64,000 nucleotides of DNA from an uncultured Paludibacter sp. (GCA_937897985.1 CALCBD010000009.1:62001-126000), one strand, 5' to 3'; positions 46,019-54,623 are shown, counted from the first letter of the stretch. Notes: generated by a model from the sequence alone, not told the origin. Translations and numbers: made by a program.

Positions 46019-46026
46019 TACTTTTG
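46019..46026 (+). promoter_or_regulatory. candidate -7 box for the ABC ATPase gene
   Basis: TACTTTTG, the same -7 sequence as the ara promoters, 28 bases before the GTG start. The expected -33 TTG is not found at 18-20 bases, only a T-rich stretch. Confidence 0.45.
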
Positions 46027-46053
46027 CAGTTTACAAACGCAAAAAGTTAAGCA

Positions 46054-46956
46054 GTGTCAATCAGTATTTCAAATCTTTCAAAAAATTATGGCAAACAAAA
46101 GGTGCTTAACAACATCAGTTTTTCCATAGGCAGTGGCGAAGTGGCAGGCTTTCTCGGTCCGAACGGAGCGGGAAAAACCACCACCATGAAAATTATTGCC
46201 GGAGCATTGTCATACGACAAAGGATCGGTGCAGATTTGCGGGTTGGAAGTAAAAGATAACACGCTTGCCACCAATGCCTTTATCGGCTATCTGCCCGAAC
46301 AAAATCCGCTGTATCCCGACATGTATGTAAAGGAATACCTCAATTTTGTGGCAGAAACGCACGGCATCAAAAAAGGTCGAGAAAAACTGGTGAACGAAGT
46401 AATTGACAAAGTGGGTCTTACACCTGAATTTCACAAAAAAATCGGTCAGCTTTCGAAAGGGTACCGGCAACGTGTAGGGCTGGCACAGGCTTTAATTCCT
46501 GATCCTGAAGTATTGATTCTGGACGAGCCAACCACCGGACTTGACCCTAACCAACTGGATGAAATCAGAAACCTGATTCGTGAAATCGGCAAAGAGAGAA
46601 CAGTTTTACTAAGCACCCATATCATGCAGGAAATCAAAGCGATATGCAGCCGTGTACTGATAATTAATCAGGGTGAAATAGTAGCTGATTATCCTGACCT
46701 TTCAAAAATCAATCATTATGATGAAAATCAGCTACAGATTGAAGTAGAGTTTTTGAAGGAGACTGAAATCTCCGGGATAGAAAATATTAATTCAATCATA
46801 CCGAAAGGAAATAATGTATTTGTCGTACTCTCTTCGACCGATATCAGAGACAAACTATTTGACTTTGCAGTAAAAACAGGGAATAAAATACTGATGATGA
46901 AATCCGTGGAGAGAAGTATGGAGGAAGTTTTCAGAAGCCTGACAAAAATAAAATAA
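46054..46956 (+). CDS. gldA: ABC transporter ATPase, GldA-like
   Basis: The start is a GTG at 46054 (MSISISNLSKNYGKQKVLNN), the only start that keeps the complete domain; 300 residues. Walker A is GFLGPNGAGKTTTMK near 33-47, the Q-loop region is YLPEQNPLYPDMYV, signature LSKGYRQRVGLAQAL near 130 and Walker B EVLILDEPTTGLDPNQ near 152. The C-terminal extension after about 220 is typical of DrrA/GldA-type ATPases. In gliding Bacteroidota GldA works with permeases GldF and GldG. No permease lies next to this gene, so the link with gliding is only by family name. ruvB follows 44 bp later, on the same strand. Confidence 0.85.
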   Translation: MSISISNLSKNYGKQKVLNNISFSIGSGEVAGFLGPNGAGKTTTMKIIAGALSYDKGSVQICGLEVKDNTLATNAFIGYLPEQNPLYPDMYVKEYLNFVAETHGIKKGREKLVNEVIDKVGLTPEFHKKIGQLSKGYRQRVGLAQALIPDPEVLILDEPTTGLDPNQLDEIRNLIREIGKERTVLLSTHIMQEIKAICSRVLIINQGEIVADYPDLSKINHYDENQLQIEVEFLKETEISGIENINSIIPKGNNVFVVLSSTDIRDKLFDFAVKTGNKILMMKSVERSMEEVFRSLTKIK

Positions 46957-47000
46957 ACTTTTCCATAGTTAAAAAGCCATGGAAAAGTTCTGAAATAAAA

Positions 47001-48017
47001 ATGGAACAAAATTTCGACATCCGAAACAACCAGAAAGGCGAAAAAGAATTTGAAAATGCTTTGCGTCCGCTTAGTTTCGAAGATTTTCAGGGGCAAAACA
47101 AAATTGTGGAGAACCTGAAGATTTTCGTTCAGGCAGCACGTATGCGTACCGAATCGCTCGACCATGTATTGCTGCACGGACCTCCGGGCCTGGGCAAAAC
47201 CACGCTTTCGAACATTATTGCCAACGAGTTGAATGTAGGTTTCAAAATCACTTCCGGTCCGGTATTAGATAAACCCGGCGATCTGGCAGGGTTACTTACC
47301 AGCCTCGAAACGAATGATGTGCTTTTTATCGATGAAATTCACCGTTTGAGTCCGATAGTTGAAGAGTATCTTTATTCGGCCATGGAAGATTACCGGATTG
47401 ATATTATGATTGATAAAGGTCCGAGTGCACGCTCCATTCAATTAGAATTGAATCCGTTTACGCTGATAGGCGCAACTACACGCAGTGGTTTACTCACTGC
47501 ACCGCTTCGCGCACGTTTCGGGATCAATTGCCATTTTGAATATTATGATATTGAGGTAATTACCGGAATTATTAAACGTTCGGCCAGCCTGCTGAACATA
47601 CCGATTGAACAAAAAGCAGCGGTGGAAATAGGTGGTCGAAGCCGTGGAACGCCCCGAATAGCTAATGCGCTTTTACGTCGTGTACGTGATTTTGCTCAGG
47701 TAAAAGGCACCGGAATAATCGACCTTGAAATTGCGCTTTACGCGCTCGAAGCACTGAATATCGACAAATATGGCCTGGATGAAATAGACAACAAAATTCT
47801 GAACACCATTATTGATAAATTCAAGGGCGGTCCGGTAGGTTTAACTACAATAGCCACAGCTCTGGGCGAAGATGCTGGAACACTTGAGGAAGTGTACGAA
47901 CCGTTCCTGATTAAAGAAGGATTTATGAAACGAACACCACGTGGTCGTGAAGTAACTGAACTTGCATACAAACATCTGGGAAAAGTGAAATCGGCAGAAC
48001 AGGGAACATTATTTTGA
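47001..48017 (+). CDS. ruvB: Holliday junction branch-migration helicase RuvB
   Basis: This 338-residue AAA+ motor drives branch migration at Holliday junctions with RuvA. Family motifs are LRPLSFEDFQGQNKIVENL near 25, Walker A LLHGPPGLGKTTLSNII near 59, Walker B VLFIDEIHRLSPIVEE near 107, sensor 1 LIGATTRSGLLTAPLRARFG near 156-175, and arginine sensor 2 GRSRGTPRIANALLRRVRDF near 213. The C-terminal winged-helix DNA-binding part covers about 255-335 (GPVGLTTIATALGEDAGTLEE, TPRGREVTELAYKHL). It is complete. It probably shares the transcript of the ABC ATPase upstream; no terminator was seen between them. Confidence 0.98.
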   Translation: MEQNFDIRNNQKGEKEFENALRPLSFEDFQGQNKIVENLKIFVQAARMRTESLDHVLLHGPPGLGKTTLSNIIANELNVGFKITSGPVLDKPGDLAGLLTSLETNDVLFIDEIHRLSPIVEEYLYSAMEDYRIDIMIDKGPSARSIQLELNPFTLIGATTRSGLLTAPLRARFGINCHFEYYDIEVITGIIKRSASLLNIPIEQKAAVEIGGRSRGTPRIANALLRRVRDFAQVKGTGIIDLEIALYALEALNIDKYGLDEIDNKILNTIIDKFKGGPVGLTTIATALGEDAGTLEEVYEPFLIKEGFMKRTPRGREVTELAYKHLGKVKSAEQGTLF

Positions 48018-48213
48018 ATTTCAGATAGAATTATTTATTCATCAAGAAATAAACGGGAACTTTACACTTTCCCTGCTTTAGATCATCATAATATTCTAAA
48101 TTGTCGGTTTAGATTGCATTATTTAAAAGTCAATATTTCAATACAGTCAGATTATAAAAAACTTTGACAAATAAAACAATATAAATATTTCTCCTCTTCA
48201 GGGGTTGGGGATT

Positions 48214-49680
48214 ATGGAACAAAAATTATATATCTACAACACGCTCAGTCGTAAAAAAGAATTATTCGTGCCCATTCACGAAAACAGAGTTGGTATGTAT
48301 GTCTGCGGACCTACTGTTTACAGTGATGTACATTTGGGTAATTGCCGGACGTTTATTTCGTTCGATTTGATTTACCGTTATTTTTTGTATCTGGGCTACA
48401 AAGTACGTTATGTCCGCAACATTACCGATGCCGGACATTTGGAAGGCGACCGCGACGAAGGCGATGACAAATTTGCCAAAAAGGCTAAATTAGAGCAGTT
48501 GGAACCGATGGAAATTGTTCAGAAATACACCATTGGATTTCACGATATACTGAATATCTTTAATACTCTTCCACCAAGTATTGAACCCACAGCCACAGGA
48601 CATATTTCGGAGCAAATCGAAATTGTGAAGAAAATTCTCGAAAGCGGTTATGCGTACGAAAAGTCGGGAACCATATACTTTGATGTGGAAAAATACAGTA
48701 AAGAATATGAATACGGCATTCTCACCAACCGGAAATTAGAAGATTTACTGGAAGGCACACGCGAATTGGGTGGACAGGATGAGAAAAAAGGTCGACTGGA
48801 TTTTGCCCTCTGGATTAAGGCTAAACCTGAAACCCTGATGCAGTGGCCTTCACCATGGGGTTGGGGTTTTCCCGGCTGGCATCTTGAATGTTCAGCCATG
48901 AGTTCAAAATATCTTGGTGATACATTTGATATTCACGGTGGTGGAATGGACCTGCAGGCAACTCATCACACCAACGAGATTGCACAATCGCAGGCATGTA
49001 ATCACACGGCACCGGCCAACTATTGGTTACACACAAACATGTTAACCGTAAATGGTGTGCGCATGTCGAAAAGTGCAGGTAACGGATTTCTGCCTAAAGA
49101 ACTGTTTACCGGAAGCCATCCGCTTCTCGACAAAGGTTATTCGCCCATGACAGTGCGTTTTTTTATGGCACAATCGCACTACCGGAGTACACTCGATTTC
49201 TCGAACGAAGCACTTCAGGCTTCCGAAAAAGGTTTTGGGAGGTTGATGGAAGGTTATGCCCGTTTACAAAAACTGAAAGCATCAGCCACTTCTTCGGTTG
49301 ACACAGCAGGTTTACGCACTCGTTGTGAAGAAGCAATGAATGACGATTTTAATTCACCGGTAGTGATTTCGCATTTATTTGAAGCTCTCAGGGCCATCAA
49401 TCTGGTACATGATGGTAAGGAAACAATTTCCGAAACTGATCTGAAAGAATTGCAATCAGTCTTCAAAACTTTTATCGAAGATGTTCTCGGGTTAAAGCCG
49501 GAGTTGGAAATGAGTAGCGGAAACGATGCATTTAAAAAAGCAATAGACTTGTTACTGAATATACGATTGCAGGCCAAACAAAACAAGGACTGGGCTACAA
49601 GCGATAAAATCCGCAATGAACTTACTGCTCTTGGATTCGAAATTAAGGATACCAGGGATGGTTTTGAATGGAAACTGTAA
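48214..49680 (+). CDS. cysS: cysteinyl-tRNA synthetase
   Basis: The start is the ATG at 48214 (MEQKLYIYNTLSRKKE), giving 488 residues; a TTG 3 codons up is rejected. This class I synthetase charges tRNA-Cys. Motifs are MYVCGPTVYSDVHLGNCRTF (about 28-47; zinc Cys and the HIGH-like HLGN), WPSPWGWGFPGWHLECSAMS near 211 (zinc Cys), GGGMDLQATHHTNEIAQS with zinc His near 245, and the KMSKS loop GVRMSKSAGN near 285. An ordinary full-length enzyme. Upstream lies CTCCTCTTCAGGGGTTGGGG (48190-48209), which looks like the start of a widespread Bacteroidota palindromic leader sequence. Confidence 0.98.
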   Translation: MEQKLYIYNTLSRKKELFVPIHENRVGMYVCGPTVYSDVHLGNCRTFISFDLIYRYFLYLGYKVRYVRNITDAGHLEGDRDEGDDKFAKKAKLEQLEPMEIVQKYTIGFHDILNIFNTLPPSIEPTATGHISEQIEIVKKILESGYAYEKSGTIYFDVEKYSKEYEYGILTNRKLEDLLEGTRELGGQDEKKGRLDFALWIKAKPETLMQWPSPWGWGFPGWHLECSAMSSKYLGDTFDIHGGGMDLQATHHTNEIAQSQACNHTAPANYWLHTNMLTVNGVRMSKSAGNGFLPKELFTGSHPLLDKGYSPMTVRFFMAQSHYRSTLDFSNEALQASEKGFGRLMEGYARLQKLKASATSSVDTAGLRTRCEEAMNDDFNSPVVISHLFEALRAINLVHDGKETISETDLKELQSVFKTFIEDVLGLKPELEMSSGNDAFKKAIDLLLNIRLQAKQNKDWATSDKIRNELTALGFEIKDTRDGFEWKL

Positions 49681-49691
49681 AAACCTCTGAA

Positions 49692-49706
49692 TCCTCCTCA
49701 GGAGGA
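49692..49706 (+). terminator. short hairpin after cysS
   Basis: TCCTCC-TCA-GGAGGA perfect 6-bp stem; a T run (GGTTTTTTAA) follows about 15 bases later, too far for a classical terminator. It may be a remnant of a dispersed repeat, compare 48190-48209. Confidence 0.35.
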
Positions 49707-49813
49707 CTCAAAGAACCGGTTTTTTAACACCATTAAAAGCAAAATTCAGAATTCAGTCCGGTCTGTTTTGGAACAAGCTGCTTTTATAATTGACTTTAAA
49801 ATTCTTTAAACCT

Positions 49814-50641
49814 ATGAAACCCGAAGGTGAAATTATACTTTATCAATCTGAAGATTCAACGCAAATTGAGGTCAGAATTGAAAATGAAACTGTTTGGTTA
49901 TCGCAAGCACAAATGGTTGAACTTTTTCAACGGGATGTCTCTGTTATTTCGCGTCATATCAGCAATATTTTTAAAGAAGGTGAATTGGACAAAAAAAGCA
50001 ATTTGCATTTTTTGCAAATTGCTTTTTCTGACAAACCAATTATTTTGTACAGTCTCGATGTAATCATTTCCGTTGGTTACCGGATCAAATCAAAAAGAGG
50101 TACTCAATTCCGCATTTGGGCAAACGGGATACTGAAAGATTACCTTTTGAAAGGATATGCAGTACATCAGCGGATAGACAGATTAGAACAAAAAATTTTC
50201 GAACATGACCGGAAATTTGATTTATTGATTAAAACGTCGCTTCCGCCAAACGAAGGGATCTTTTATGACGGGCAGATTTTTGACGCCTGGAAATTCGCTG
50301 CCGATTTGGTGAAATCTGCAAATAAATCTATCATTGTAATTGACAATTATATCGATGAATCTGTTTTACATTTATTATCGAAAAGAAACAAAGGAGTAAA
50401 AGCCGAAATTTACACAGCCAAAATATCCAAAGAGTTGCAATTGGATATTGATAAATTCAACGCACAATTCGATCCTGTTCAGGTGAAAATTTTCAGTAAA
50501 TCGCACGACAGGTTTCTAATTATCGACGGGCAAAGAGTATATCACATTGGAGCTTCGCTCAAGGATTTAGCAAAAAAATGGTTTGCATTCTCAAAAATTG
50601 AACTGGATGCAACAGAAATGATGAAAAAACTGATAAATTAA
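49814..50641 (+). CDS. RhuM-type DNA-binding domain fused to a phospholipase D-like domain
   Basis: The start is the ATG at 49814 (MKPEGEIILYQSEDSTQIEV), giving 275 residues; a TTG 8 codons up is weaker. N-terminal about 130 residues: RhuM/ORF6N-like fold (ETVWLSQAQMVELFQRDVSV, ISRHISNIFKEGELD, SLDVIISVGYRIKSKRGTQF, FRIWANGILKDYLLKGY), a domain found in mobile elements and some defence-type genes. C-terminal about 120 residues: a phospholipase D-like fold with IYDGQIFDAWKFAADLVK-like start, IVIDNYIDESVLHLLSKR, and KSHDRFLIIDG, a variant HxKxxxxD motif with Arg for Lys, then HIGASLKDLAKKWFAFSK. It may be a nuclease-like or DNA-binding effector. It sits alone between cysS and rbfA, so it looks like a single-gene insertion. 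Confidence 0.8.
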   Translation: MKPEGEIILYQSEDSTQIEVRIENETVWLSQAQMVELFQRDVSVISRHISNIFKEGELDKKSNLHFLQIAFSDKPIILYSLDVIISVGYRIKSKRGTQFRIWANGILKDYLLKGYAVHQRIDRLEQKIFEHDRKFDLLIKTSLPPNEGIFYDGQIFDAWKFAADLVKSANKSIIVIDNYIDESVLHLLSKRNKGVKAEIYTAKISKELQLDIDKFNAQFDPVQVKIFSKSHDRFLIIDGQRVYHIGASLKDLAKKWFAFSKIELDATEMMKKLIN

Positions 50642-50647
50642 AAAAGT

Positions 50648-51028
50648 ATGGAAACAACAAGACAACAAAAAATAGCGCGTATGCTGCAAAAGGAATTAGG
50701 TGAAATCTTTTTGTTATACGCCAAAGAATTGCACGGAACTTTGATAACTGTAACTTCTGTACGTGTAAGCCCCGATTTGGGCATTGCACGAACTTATCTC
50801 AGCATCTTCCCCGGAAATAAAGTAAATGAAGTACTCGGGAAAGTAAATTCCGACACCAAATCAATCCGTTTCGATCTGGGCAAGCGCGTCAGGAATCAGC
50901 TTCGTATCGTTCCTGAACTTTATTTTCATGTCGACGATTCGCTCGATTATCTTGAGAATATTGATAATTTATTAAAACAGGATCCGCCATCTCCGCTCAA
51001 AGAAGGTGAAGAAATAGAACTGGATTAG
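50648..51028 (+). CDS. rbfA: ribosome-binding factor A
   Basis: This 126-residue protein binds the immature 30S subunit near the 5' end of 16S rRNA and assists its processing, important in the cold. The KH-like fold shows RQQKIARMLQKELGEIFLL at the N-terminus, ITVTSVRVSPDLGIARTYLSIF near 33-55 (the core VRVSPDL), and RFDLGKRVRNQLRIVPELYFHVDDS near 76-100, all characteristic. It starts 6 bp after the RhuM-PLD gene and 13 bp before the LolC/E-type permease, so the three are probably co-transcribed at present. Confidence 0.95.
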   Translation: METTRQQKIARMLQKELGEIFLLYAKELHGTLITVTSVRVSPDLGIARTYLSIFPGNKVNEVLGKVNSDTKSIRFDLGKRVRNQLRIVPELYFHVDDSLDYLENIDNLLKQDPPSPLKEGEEIELD

Positions 51029-51041
51029 TTTTCAACGGCTT

Positions 51042-52301
51042 ATGATGACTCAAAATTCTGTTTCAGGAAGCAGGTACAGCAGGTTTACTTTTACGCTGAG
51101 AATAGCCCGGCGCTATTTATTTTCGAAAAAGTCGCACAATGCCATCAATATCATTTCGGGTATTTCGGCTACCGGAGTGGCTATCGGAACCATGGCACTG
51201 GTGGTTGTATTGTCGGTTTTTAACGGATTTGAGTCATTGATAACCAGTATGTTTTCGTCTTTTGACCCTGATTTAAAAATTACAATGAATCAGAGCAAAT
51301 CTTTTGATGTCAATACAGCCGGATTCGATAAGGTTCGAAAATTAAAGTCGGTTGCCGTTTTTACCGAAGTAATAGAAGAAAACGCGCTTCTTCGATACAA
51401 GGAAAAACAAATGCCGGCAACAGTCATGGGAGTATCTGAAAATTTCAGACAGCTGACAAATATCGACAGCATATTGCTCGATGGGAAATTTCTTTTGTAC
51501 GACGGTGCTTTTGAAAATGTTGTTCCGGGTGTGGGGGTGGCAACAATACTGGGTGTAGGAGCCAATTTTATTGATCCTTTGTATATTTATGCTCCGAAAA
51601 GGTCATCAAACATCAACCTGCTCCGACCTGAAAAAAGCTTCAATCAGGCAGCTACTTTTGTAGGGGGAATATTTTCGGTTCAGCAACTTCAGTATGACGA
51701 CCATTATGTCTTAACTTCGCTGTCACTGGCACGCGAACTTTTTGAATATAAATCATCCGGGGTTACAGCTGTTGAACTTAAATTAGTTGCTAATACCGAC
51801 TTTGATCAAACCAGGCAACAAATAAAGAACTTACTCGGTAAAAAGTATGAAGTAAAAAACAGGTACGAACAACAGGAAAGTTTTTTCAGAATTATGAAAA
51901 TTGAAAAATGGATAACCTACCTGATTCTGAGTTTTATACTTTTAATTGCGAGTTTTAATATTATTGGTTCCTTATCAATGTTGATTATTGACAAAAAAAG
52001 CGATATACAAACCCTGAAAAGTTTAGGCGCTGACAATCAATTGATTTATCAGATTTTTTTATTCGAAGGATGGCTCATCTCTATCACCGGAGCGCTCTCG
52101 GGAATTCTGATTGGTACAATGATTTGCCTTGTTCAGGAACATTATGGTTTAATCAAACTCGGCGCCGGCTATGTTGTCGATGCCTATCCGGTTGTGACCA
52201 ATCCGACCGACATTTTATTAGTATTTGTTACGGTCATTGTCATGGGATTTTTGGCTGCCTTGTACCCTGTCAGGTATATCAACAAAAAAATAGCTGATTG
52301 A
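51042..52301 (+). CDS. LolC/LolE-type ABC transporter permease
   Basis: The 419-residue MacB/FtsX-family permease has the LolC/E layout. A cytoplasmic start (LRIARRYLFSKKSHNAINIISG) precedes membrane helix 1 (about 38-62, TGVAIGTMALVVVLSVFNGFE). A periplasmic domain of about 210 residues follows, then three helices at about 285-310 (ITYLILSFILLIASFNIIGS), 330-355 and 380-405. The hook-like IIDKKSDIQTLKSLGADNQLI loop near 310-330 is typical. In Gram-negative bacteria LolCDE releases lipoproteins from the inner membrane for transport to the outer membrane. The ATPase LolD is not adjacent. Placement after rbfA is common in Bacteroidota. Confidence 0.88.
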   Translation: MMTQNSVSGSRYSRFTFTLRIARRYLFSKKSHNAINIISGISATGVAIGTMALVVVLSVFNGFESLITSMFSSFDPDLKITMNQSKSFDVNTAGFDKVRKLKSVAVFTEVIEENALLRYKEKQMPATVMGVSENFRQLTNIDSILLDGKFLLYDGAFENVVPGVGVATILGVGANFIDPLYIYAPKRSSNINLLRPEKSFNQAATFVGGIFSVQQLQYDDHYVLTSLSLARELFEYKSSGVTAVELKLVANTDFDQTRQQIKNLLGKKYEVKNRYEQQESFFRIMKIEKWITYLILSFILLIASFNIIGSLSMLIIDKKSDIQTLKSLGADNQLIYQIFLFEGWLISITGALSGILIGTMICLVQEHYGLIKLGAGYVVDAYPVVTNPTDILLVFVTVIVMGFLAALYPVRYINKKIAD

Positions 52302-52346
52302 AATAATTATCAGATTTTAGCGTTTTAGGTTTAAATATGAATTTGA

Positions 52347-52994
52347 ATGAATAAATTTACACTGATTAAATTGCTGGTATTGGTTTCGCTTGTTTCATGC
52401 GGAACTTACGAACCGACTTTTAAATACAAATACAATACTAACCCTAAATACACATGGGGGTATGCCGACTTTTACGGAGCCTATTATTCTGATGTTCAAA
52501 ACATTAACAACGTAATTTCTCTTTCTCTTTTTTCTGATTCGTTGTATGTAAACAATAACAGGAATTTAGCCGGCACAGGTCAGTATTTATTTCTCGAGGA
52601 TGTTTTTGTTTCGTCGACAGATACAATTTTACCAAATGGCGTTTATAAAGTATCGAAGGATAAAACGCCCTTTACAGTGTATCCGGGCGAGGAATTCAAA
52701 GTAGATGATGCAAAATATGTAATCGGATCCTATATTTACTTCATCGAAAAAAACAGCAATTACAGCGTTCAGAAATTAATCTCAGGCGGCTCATTTACAG
52801 TGACTAATTTAAGCGACACACGCCTTTTAAATTTCAATTTTGTATTGTCCGACAGCACCAGATTACAGGGAAGTTTTACAGCAATGTTGCCTCATTACGA
52901 CCTTTCACCCGATAAAGTTGCGGGCATACCCCGAAAAAAGCTATCGCTTGCAATACCGGTTCAGGCAAGCCTGAAAACACAATTGCTCCGCTGA
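52347..52994 (+). CDS. lipoprotein of unknown function
   Basis: The 215-residue protein has a lipoprotein signal (LLVLVSLVSCGTYEP, lipobox LVSC with Cys near 18). The mature part is beta-rich with many Tyr/Asn/Ser residues (YADFYGAYYSDVQN, LPNGVYKVSKDKTPFTVYPG, GGSFTVTNLSDTRLLNFNFV). It resembles a small lipocalin-like or DUF-type Bacteroidota surface lipoprotein with no catalytic motif. It lies 45 bp after the permease gene and may be co-transcribed. Its last 34 bases overlap the end of the minus-strand gene at 52961, so the two transcripts are convergent and antisense there. Confidence 0.7.
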   Translation: MNKFTLIKLLVLVSLVSCGTYEPTFKYKYNTNPKYTWGYADFYGAYYSDVQNINNVISLSLFSDSLYVNNNRNLAGTGQYLFLEDVFVSSTDTILPNGVYKVSKDKTPFTVYPGEEFKVDDAKYVIGSYIYFIEKNSNYSVQKLISGGSFTVTNLSDTRLLNFNFVLSDSTRLQGSFTAMLPHYDLSPDKVAGIPRKKLSLAIPVQASLKTQLLR

Positions 52995-53287
52995 TTACAC
53001 AGTGCAATAACCAGAATGAGCGGAAATACAAAAACAGCTCCTGCAATATACATTAAGGGTAGATGCTGAATAAAGCGAACAATACCGGTAAACATTCCCG
53101 AATAAAGAATTATAAACAAAGAAATACTTGTTCCCAAAGCGGCAAAAGTCCATACAATCCATTTTCTGTCGTTTGTATCCGGTAGTTTTTTCATTACTTT
53201 ATCCGAAAATCCGTTGTTCTGAATCTCCGGTTTATTAGCTGCAAAAAATGTTTGCAGCATCAATTCGTCCTTTTCAATCTTTTCCAT
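52961..53287 (-). CDS. small membrane protein paired with sigma factor (DUF5056-like)
   Basis: The 108-residue protein has a cytoplasmic part of about 42 residues (MEKIEKDELMLQTFFAANKP... GFSDKVMKKLP) and two membrane helices (about 45-66, WTFAALGTSISLFIILYSG, and 76-98). The N-terminal FFAANKPEIQNNGFSDKVMKKL stretch matches the start of DUF5056 proteins as I recall them. The gene overlaps the sigma-factor stop by 14 bases, pointing to translational coupling, and its layout (short cytoplasmic domain plus membrane helices) fits an anti-sigma factor or sigma-linked sensor. That role is inferred. It is convergent with, and overlaps by 34 bases, the lipoprotein gene. Confidence 0.7.
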   Translation of the reverse strand: MEKIEKDELMLQTFFAANKPEIQNNGFSDKVMKKLPDTNDRKWIVWTFAALGTSISLFIILYSGMFTGIVRFIQHLPLMYIAGAVFVFPLILVIALCNQRSNCVFRLA

Positions 53288-53819
53288 AACCTTCTTTAAT
53301 TAGAAATTTGCTTAATTTTTCTTTCGCTTTCAGCAGATGAGTTTTTACCGTTCCGAGCGGACAATTCATAATACGTGAAATCTCAACATGAGTTTTGTCT
53401 TCCATATAAAACAACAGTACAGCCGTTTTTTCTTCCGTTTTTAAAATTTGCAAGGCCTTATAAATATCGGTTTTCTCAGCCGAAAATTCATTGTGCGAAT
53501 GATGCAGATGATCAATCTCATACAAATCAAGATCGGCGTATTGTTTTTTTGACCTTACCGAATCATAAAATACATTGTAAGCAATACGGTAAAGCCAGGT
53601 AGAAAAACCGGAAATACCTCTGAACGAATTGAGATGCAGATAAGCCTTAATAAAGGTTTCCTGCGCCAGATCGTCACTCAGAGGAACATCGCCCATCGTC
53701 AGATTCATAAAGAACCGACGAATGGACGATTGATATTTACAGGTAAGTTTATCGAAAGCCGATTTATCTCCCAATAATGTTACCTGAGTTACCCAGCGGA
53801 TTTCATCCGTTTTGCTCAT
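53274..53819 (-). CDS. ECF-type RNA polymerase sigma factor
   Basis: The 181-residue sigma-70 family, group 4 protein has region 2 at about residues 20-95 (FDKLTCKYQSSIRRFFMNL, DLAQETFIKAYLHLNSFRG, FSTWLYRIAYNVFYDSVRSK) and region 4 at about 125-178 (LQILKTEEKTAVLLFYMEDK, THVEISRIMNCPLGTVKTHL, LKAKEKLSKFL). It redirects RNA polymerase to a small regulon after release from an anti-sigma factor. It is the middle gene of a tight overlapping set: the DUF6249-like gene overlaps its start by 17 bases and the DUF5056-like gene overlaps its stop by 14. Confidence 0.95.
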   Translation of the reverse strand: MSKTDEIRWVTQVTLLGDKSAFDKLTCKYQSSIRRFFMNLTMGDVPLSDDLAQETFIKAYLHLNSFRGISGFSTWLYRIAYNVFYDSVRSKKQYADLDLYEIDHLHHSHNEFSAEKTDIYKALQILKTEEKTAVLLFYMEDKTHVEISRIMNCPLGTVKTHLLKAKEKLSKFLIKEGYGKD

Positions 53820-54420
53820 CTGTATGTTTTGGTTTGTCTAAATAGTGAACCAATAAATAACCGATGCCGACAAATGTCGGAACAATTCCGAAAATCAGGG
53901 CTTCATTTTCCTTAATGAAAATTACATAGATTAAGATTGACAGCCCAACCGACAACCAGAGAATACCTTTTTTCAGATTTGAAATAATATTGGTCTTTTT
54001 CGGTTCATCGAAAAAATGTTCGGGAATAGTCTGCCCCATTTCAAGTGATTTGGTATAAAGATCATATTTTCTCTGAGATTCCCTGTTACGGATTTTGCTG
54101 ATATTAATCATTACAATTCCCACAAAAAGAAATGGCAGCAATACAATCATAAAAATACCGAATCCGTTGAGAGGCATTTCACCCCGGCTGTCAGCATCTA
54201 TCCTTCGTTGTTCGAGTTCGCTTTCCTGCCTTTTGAGTTCAAGTAGCTGATCAGCCGACAGTTTTTCATATAAAATTGAGTCTTTGCTCGCCTGACTTAG
54301 CTCCTTTTTGATGATTTTAACTTCTTTATTTACTACACTATCGTGTTTTGGCACTTGTGAAGCAGCAAGAAAGCAGGAAACTAAAAATGCGCTGATTGTT
54401 AATAATACAATTCGTTTCAT
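53803..54420 (-). CDS. membrane protein with DUF6249-like domain
   Basis: The 205-residue protein has an N-terminal signal or anchor (about 1-20, IVLLTISAFLVSCFLAAS). A charged periplasmic part follows (about 22-85), then a helix at about 88-108 (GIFMIVLLPFLFVGIVMINI). A cytoplasmic loop (ISKIRNRESQRKYDLYTKSLEMGQTIPEHFF, the DUF6249 hallmark) precedes two more helices (about 150-190). It is the first gene of the sigma-factor operon, overlapping the sigma gene by 17 bases. The stretch SLVSCFLAAS is unlikely to be a lipobox because the Cys lies in the middle of the hydrophobic core. It may pass an envelope signal to the sigma factor, but that is only inferred from the operon. Confidence 0.65.
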   Translation of the reverse strand: MKRIVLLTISAFLVSCFLAASQVPKHDSVVNKEVKIIKKELSQASKDSILYEKLSADQLLELKRQESELEQRRIDADSRGEMPLNGFGIFMIVLLPFLFVGIVMINISKIRNRESQRKYDLYTKSLEMGQTIPEHFFDEPKKTNIISNLKKGILWLSVGLSILIYVIFIKENEALIFGIVPTFVGIGYLLVHYLDKPKHTDEQNG

Positions 54421-54608
54421 AATGTTGAATTTTTTTGTTGATAAATATACTGTTTGTTTTTCTTATTAGACGAAACGAATGCGGATTTTGGATTTGAAAA
54501 TTTAATATTTTTTACAACAGAAAATATATTATTGATAATCAAACTAAAACTGTCAAAAAAAGTATTAAATTTTTTAATGTATAAACAAATAATGCAGTAG
54601 TATGTTTT

Positions 54609-54616
54609 TACATTTG
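54609..54616 (+). promoter_or_regulatory. candidate -7 box of the copper ATPase gene
   Basis: TACATTTG ends 7 bases before the ATG at 54624, so the mRNA would be nearly leaderless, or translation starts at the second ATG at 54633. No clear -33 TTG lies 18-20 bases upstream. No copper-box operator was recognised. The gap to the sigma operon is otherwise empty. Confidence 0.5.
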
Positions 54617-54623
54617 CAATCGA

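Noticed and set aside
45914..46129. 71-codon plus-strand ORF
   Set aside because: Spans the sppA terminator and the promoter of the ABC ATPase gene; no protein-like features.
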